Source of the DNA: JACQGD01 sp045628725
GTDB taxonomy: Bacteria; Patescibacteriota; Saccharimonadia; Saccharimonadales; Saccharimonadaceae
Assembly: GCA_045628725.1 (NCBI GenBank)
Contig: JAZQPT010000035.1
Coordinates: forward strand, 1-64,000
Direction: 5' to 3'
Length of the DNA: 64,000 bases
In this document: positions 61,167-64,000 of the stretch, piece by piece
Layout of the letters: every line of letters starts with the position of its first letter
Position numbering within the stretch: position 1 is the stretch's first letter
Position numbers and translations under genes: made by a program
Notes under the pieces: generated by a model
What the model saw: only the letters and a program-made list of their open reading frames with translations
What the model was told of the DNA's origin: nothing
The model's database searches: none

Positions 61167-62911
61167 TGTCCGTTAATCAGCCGCTGCGTCTTTTCTTTCT
61201 ACGCTTTATTATTCTTGTTTTCACTATTAGTGCAGTGGTTGTTTCGCCACTCAATGCGGCTAAAGACAAAGCATCATTCCGGTTACAAAATGATGTGATT
61301 TACACCGGCGAATGCGCAGGCGGTAGCAGCAGTGGCGCAAGCGGTAGCAGCGTGACTGGCAGTGAAAACGGCTGGGTGTTCCCAGTTAAAAAAGAAACTC
61401 CTATTAGTAGTGACTACAAAGCAGCTAACAGACCGGGTCACAAGGGCGTTGATCTTGCTGGGCCAATGGGCGATCCAATTTATGCTTCGCGCGATGGTAC
61501 CGTCGTCAACTCTGGAGCAGCAAGCGGATTTGGAAACTGGATTGTTATTCAGCACAACGTTGACGGCAAAAGAGTCGATAGCGTCTACGGACACATGCAA
61601 GCGAGTGATCTGCTCGTTAAAAAGGGAGATAAAGTAAAGGCGGGCCAACACATATCAAACATTGGTAATGAAGGAGAAAGTTCTGGAGCTCACCTTCATT
61701 ATGAAGAATGGGATAATGGTCGAGATAGCGGCAGCGAACGTAAACCAGAGGCCGTATATGGAAAAAGTGGCACAGCAACCAGCACGAGCGCTCCATCAGG
61801 GACCTCTACTGCAAGCGCTGCATGTTGTGGTAGTAGCGGCGCTAATAAGACAGCAGCGACTGCTGGTGGCGGTGGCTGTGGCGAACAAGGATATGCCGAA
61901 GGAAAGAGAAACTCCGAGGCAAACAAACAACAGATATGGGGCTTCTTGAAATCAAAGGGGTTATCTGACATCGCGGCAGCGGGCGTACTAGGGAATATGG
62001 ACCAAGAGTCGGGTGGATTTATGCCCGATGCCGAAAACTGGCTAGACCCACCGTGCATAGGTATTATACAGTGGTGCTTTGAGCGTAGAGACAACCTTAT
62101 AACCTATGCTAAGGAAAAGGTCACCGAATGGAGCTGCTTAGGAACGCAGCTAGAATTTATGTGGCATGAAGTAACCGAAACAGCCGAAGGTGCGGTTATG
62201 GTTAATTTAAAGGCAGCAAAAACACCATCAGAAGCCGCAAATATATGGGCACGTGAATATGAGCGACCCGGAGCAAGCGAATATGCTGGTCGCGCTGAAA
62301 AGGCTGAAAAACACTATACAGATATGACAGGCAAAAGTGGAGCCGCTCAACTTAGCAGTAGCGGGTCGGTCGCAAGTTGCGCAAGTGCCGCCGATAGTGG
62401 TGCCGGGATTATGTCAGCTGACTGCAAGACGCTTGTCGAAAAATACAAACAGCTTCGCACCTCTGGAAAACTAAAAGAAACAGATGCTAAATCAATTGAT
62501 CAAGACCTTGCCAACTGCACCGAAGACCCGATCGTATGTGGAATATCCGGAGGCGAGGGTGGTGGTGTACACCCAGTGCTACTGCGTGCAGTAATTGCCG
62601 GCATAGAAAACAGCGGCGGCGGCGAATTTGAGGTATGGAACATGAATACTCGCCACCCATGTGATCAATTTAACCACCCTCCCGGCAAGGCGTCAGACAT
62701 TGTATGTAACGGAAATTCATCAAATAGCAAAAACGATGCCACCCCTAAATGTAATGCGATTTTTAAATACTATCACGACAATTATGACGAGTTAAAGCTA
62801 TCGGAATTGATCTGGCAATATCCGCCACCGCCATTCTCTTGTGATGATGGCAAATCACAATGTGACGTCGAAGGCCACAAAGATCATATACATATAGGAG
62901 TAACCCCATGA
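61166..62911 (+). CDS. Three-module peptidoglycan hydrolase (M23 + tail lysozyme + M15-like)
   Basis: 581 aa. A signal-like helix (residues 10-30) precedes three modules. (1) LytM/M23 endopeptidase, residues 68-190, with H92/D96 (GHKGVDL) and H176/H178 (GAHLHYEEW) as zinc ligands. (2) A phage-tail-lysozyme-like domain, residues 245-390, with IWGFLKSKGLSDIAAAGVLG and NMDQESGGF, where the Glu is a likely acid. (3) A C-terminal module with NHPPGKASDIV near 500 and GHKDHIHIGV at 570-579, the H..G.A.D / HxH order of M15-like DD-peptidases. Cys-rich linkers separate them. Cleavage of both peptide and glycan bonds is expected. Confidence 0.82.
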   Translation: MSVNQPLRLFFLRFIILVFTISAVVVSPLNAAKDKASFRLQNDVIYTGECAGGSSSGASGSSVTGSENGWVFPVKKETPISSDYKAANRPGHKGVDLAGPMGDPIYASRDGTVVNSGAASGFGNWIVIQHNVDGKRVDSVYGHMQASDLLVKKGDKVKAGQHISNIGNEGESSGAHLHYEEWDNGRDSGSERKPEAVYGKSGTATSTSAPSGTSTASAACCGSSGANKTAATAGGGGCGEQGYAEGKRNSEANKQQIWGFLKSKGLSDIAAAGVLGNMDQESGGFMPDAENWLDPPCIGIIQWCFERRDNLITYAKEKVTEWSCLGTQLEFMWHEVTETAEGAVMVNLKAAKTPSEAANIWAREYERPGASEYAGRAEKAEKHYTDMTGKSGAAQLSSSGSVASCASAADSGAGIMSADCKTLVEKYKQLRTSGKLKETDAKSIDQDLANCTEDPIVCGISGGEGGGVHPVLLRAVIAGIENSGGGEFEVWNMNTRHPCDQFNHPPGKASDIVCNGNSSNSKNDATPKCNAIFKYYHDNYDELKLSELIWQYPPPPFSCDDGKSQCDVEGHKDHIHIGVTP

Positions 62912-64000
62912 CAATACAAGAAATAGTCCAAAAGATGCTCCAACTACTGCAGCAGCATAAACGGCGTCTAATTATTGTCGGTATTGCTATATTGACGGTA
63001 GTTATAGTCGTACGTATCTTTAGCCAGTTTGCAGTAGTTAACATAACCATTGATGCACCAGAAGCTATTAGTAAAACACGGGTAAGTCTTTACGCTAGTA
63101 CTGATACAAAAACAACACTTATAGGCGGTCCTGGGTTACGAATTATCAATAGTGGTGAGATAAAAAGTATCATTGCATCGGCCGGTAATGACGTCAAAAC
63201 CCAAGCTACGCTGTCTGTGCCATGGTATCGATATGTCAACAAAAAGATTACGCTCGGGTACGACAAAAATGCAACTAAAATCGCCTACCATAACACCAAT
63301 ACCCGTCCGTGTAGCACTTATAGCGAGCGACTCGACAGCCTCCTGTCATATAACTGTCAGAATCCTCTTGCACTGACAAATAAAAAAGTACAGGACGAAG
63401 AATCAGTCCTGACTGATTTTAGATTCGTAAATAGGACTGCGACCCCTTATTTAGGTGGAATCGCTGGATTTGTACTCGCCACCGCCGAAAACGCCAACGG
63501 TGCAGTGCTAGTCGTAGGTGACGACGGCAAAAAAAGCTCTTATCCAACACCTGTAGAGATTGATCGTAATACGTTAGAATCTGCTAAACTATTCAGCAAT
63601 ATATCCGATACAAACGATGAGCGGTTTGTTATCGTCGATAACAAGGGGAGCATCTACCTAGGTAGTCCTGGATCCGATAATAAAGTATCGTATACTCATT
63701 TTGCACCGCCAACGGACTACATAGCAAAACAACAGCGGACGATCTGTCGTTTTGTGTCGACTACCGTATATTGCTACCGCGGACTATATGCAGTTGGCGA
63801 TGCACCGGTAGATAAGAAAAAAATTCGCGAAACAGTAACAACGCTGTCGTTTGATAATACCGATGCTGTTGTAACAGAGACAGACAGCGACACTGGTAGC
63901 ATGTTGGATGATTTCTACGTTACATCAGGTGGTGATATATATGGCTTGTTTTACAAAAAGTTAATCCGGTTTACCAAGCAAAACGATCGGATGCAAAAAA
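62908..64000 (+). CDS. Membrane-anchored exported protein, 3' end outside window
   Basis: Partial, 364 codons visible and open to the window edge. The ATG overlaps the upstream stop (ATGA). A helix at residues 23-43 (LIIVGIAILTVVIVVRIF) is followed by an exported domain with repeated short strands and motifs such as FVLATAENANGAVLVVGDDG and FVIVDNKGSIYLGSPGSDNK, suggesting a beta-propeller-like or similar repeat fold. Not recognised. Part of the secretion operon. Confidence 0.75.
   Translation, partial: MTIQEIVQKMLQLLQQHKRRLIIVGIAILTVVIVVRIFSQFAVVNITIDAPEAISKTRVSLYASTDTKTTLIGGPGLRIINSGEIKSIIASAGNDVKTQATLSVPWYRYVNKKITLGYDKNATKIAYHNTNTRPCSTYSERLDSLLSYNCQNPLALTNKKVQDEESVLTDFRFVNRTATPYLGGIAGFVLATAENANGAVLVVGDDGKKSSYPTPVEIDRNTLESAKLFSNISDTNDERFVIVDNKGSIYLGSPGSDNKVSYTHFAPPTDYIAKQQRTICRFVSTTVYCYRGLYAVGDAPVDKKKIRETVTTLSFDNTDAVVTETDSDTGSMLDDFYVTSGGDIYGLFYKKLIRFTKQNDRMQK

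Noticed and set aside
39128..64000. Integrated conjugative element
   Set aside because: No integrase, relaxase, coupling protein or attachment repeats were seen in the window, so there is no direct sign of mobility.
1..64000. Alternative genetic code with TGA as glycine (Gracilibacteria/SR1 type)
   Set aside because: TGA ends genes at expected places (for example 62909-62911), and no conserved protein needs an in-frame TGA.
1..64000. CRISPR arrays or IS elements
   Set aside because: No regularly spaced repeats, and no transposase frame. The only tandem repeats are within coding low-complexity regions.

Overview
The window looks like part of a chromosome of a Candidatus Saccharibacteria (TM7) or closely related Patescibacteria/CPR bacterium. 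The evidence is gene content: a large cell-envelope locus with PrgI, VirB4, VirB6/TrbL and VirB2-like proteins, two FemAB-type bridge transferases, a MurE-like ligase lacking its first domain, a stand-alone MESH1-like HD hydrolase, GroES/GroEL under a CIRCE operator, and many lineage-type membrane proteins of unknown function. The standard genetic code fits: TGA is used as a stop. The lineage call is an inference from gene content, because no rRNA is present.

Layout. (1) 0-4.8 kb, minus strand: nrdA, a 57-codon gene with a CxxC end, nrdB and a YecM-like gene, with paired NrdR-box-like sites around a good promoter. (2) 4.8-13.8 kb: an unknown membrane protein, tRNA-Ser(GGA), a MacB-type ABC pair, a phosphosugar isomerase and two large envelope or low-complexity proteins. 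(3) 13.9-19.2 kb: groES, a 49-codon membrane protein and groEL, followed by accessory genes. These include an HD hydrolase driven by a second copy of the groES promoter/operator and a probable PD-(D/E)XK protein. (4) 19.2-28.8 kb: two FemAB proteins, an SF2 helicase, a MurE-like ligase, a GH13 glucosidase, tsaD and small orphan genes. (5) 28.8-39 kb: valS with a parS-like site in its leader, rlmH, a HIT hydrolase, four tRNAs, comF and an hsp20. (6) 39.1-64 kb: the type IV secretion-like locus. Seven tandem two-helix pilin-like genes run leftward. A divergent rightward set encodes two VirB6/TrbL-like proteins, two giant paralogous envelope proteins (one ending in NlpC/P60), a PrgI protein, VirB4 split over two genes, a three-module peptidoglycan hydrolase, an exported alpha/beta hydrolase, and a membrane-anchored protein that runs off the window end.

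How the genes work together. The last 25 kb reads as one envelope machine: pilin subunits, inner-membrane channel, ATPase motor, and wall-cutting enzymes. Several of its proteins share a cysteine-rich exported module. An epibiotic bacterium could use such a machine on its host, on DNA, or on its own wall; the sequence does not say which. The rest is housekeeping: nucleotide reduction, protein folding, tRNA charging and modification, and wall cross-bridges. The RNR operon is the most unusual housekeeping part. NrdB has Phe where the radical Tyr normally sits, and the C-terminal cysteine pair expected on NrdA is found on a separate small protein.

Gene expression. Fourteen starts have a -10 hexamer ending only 5-9 nt upstream of the start codon, which implies leaderless mRNAs. 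Another group of small unknown genes has near-consensus -35/-10 promoters with 17-bp spacers and ordinary Shine-Dalgarno leaders.
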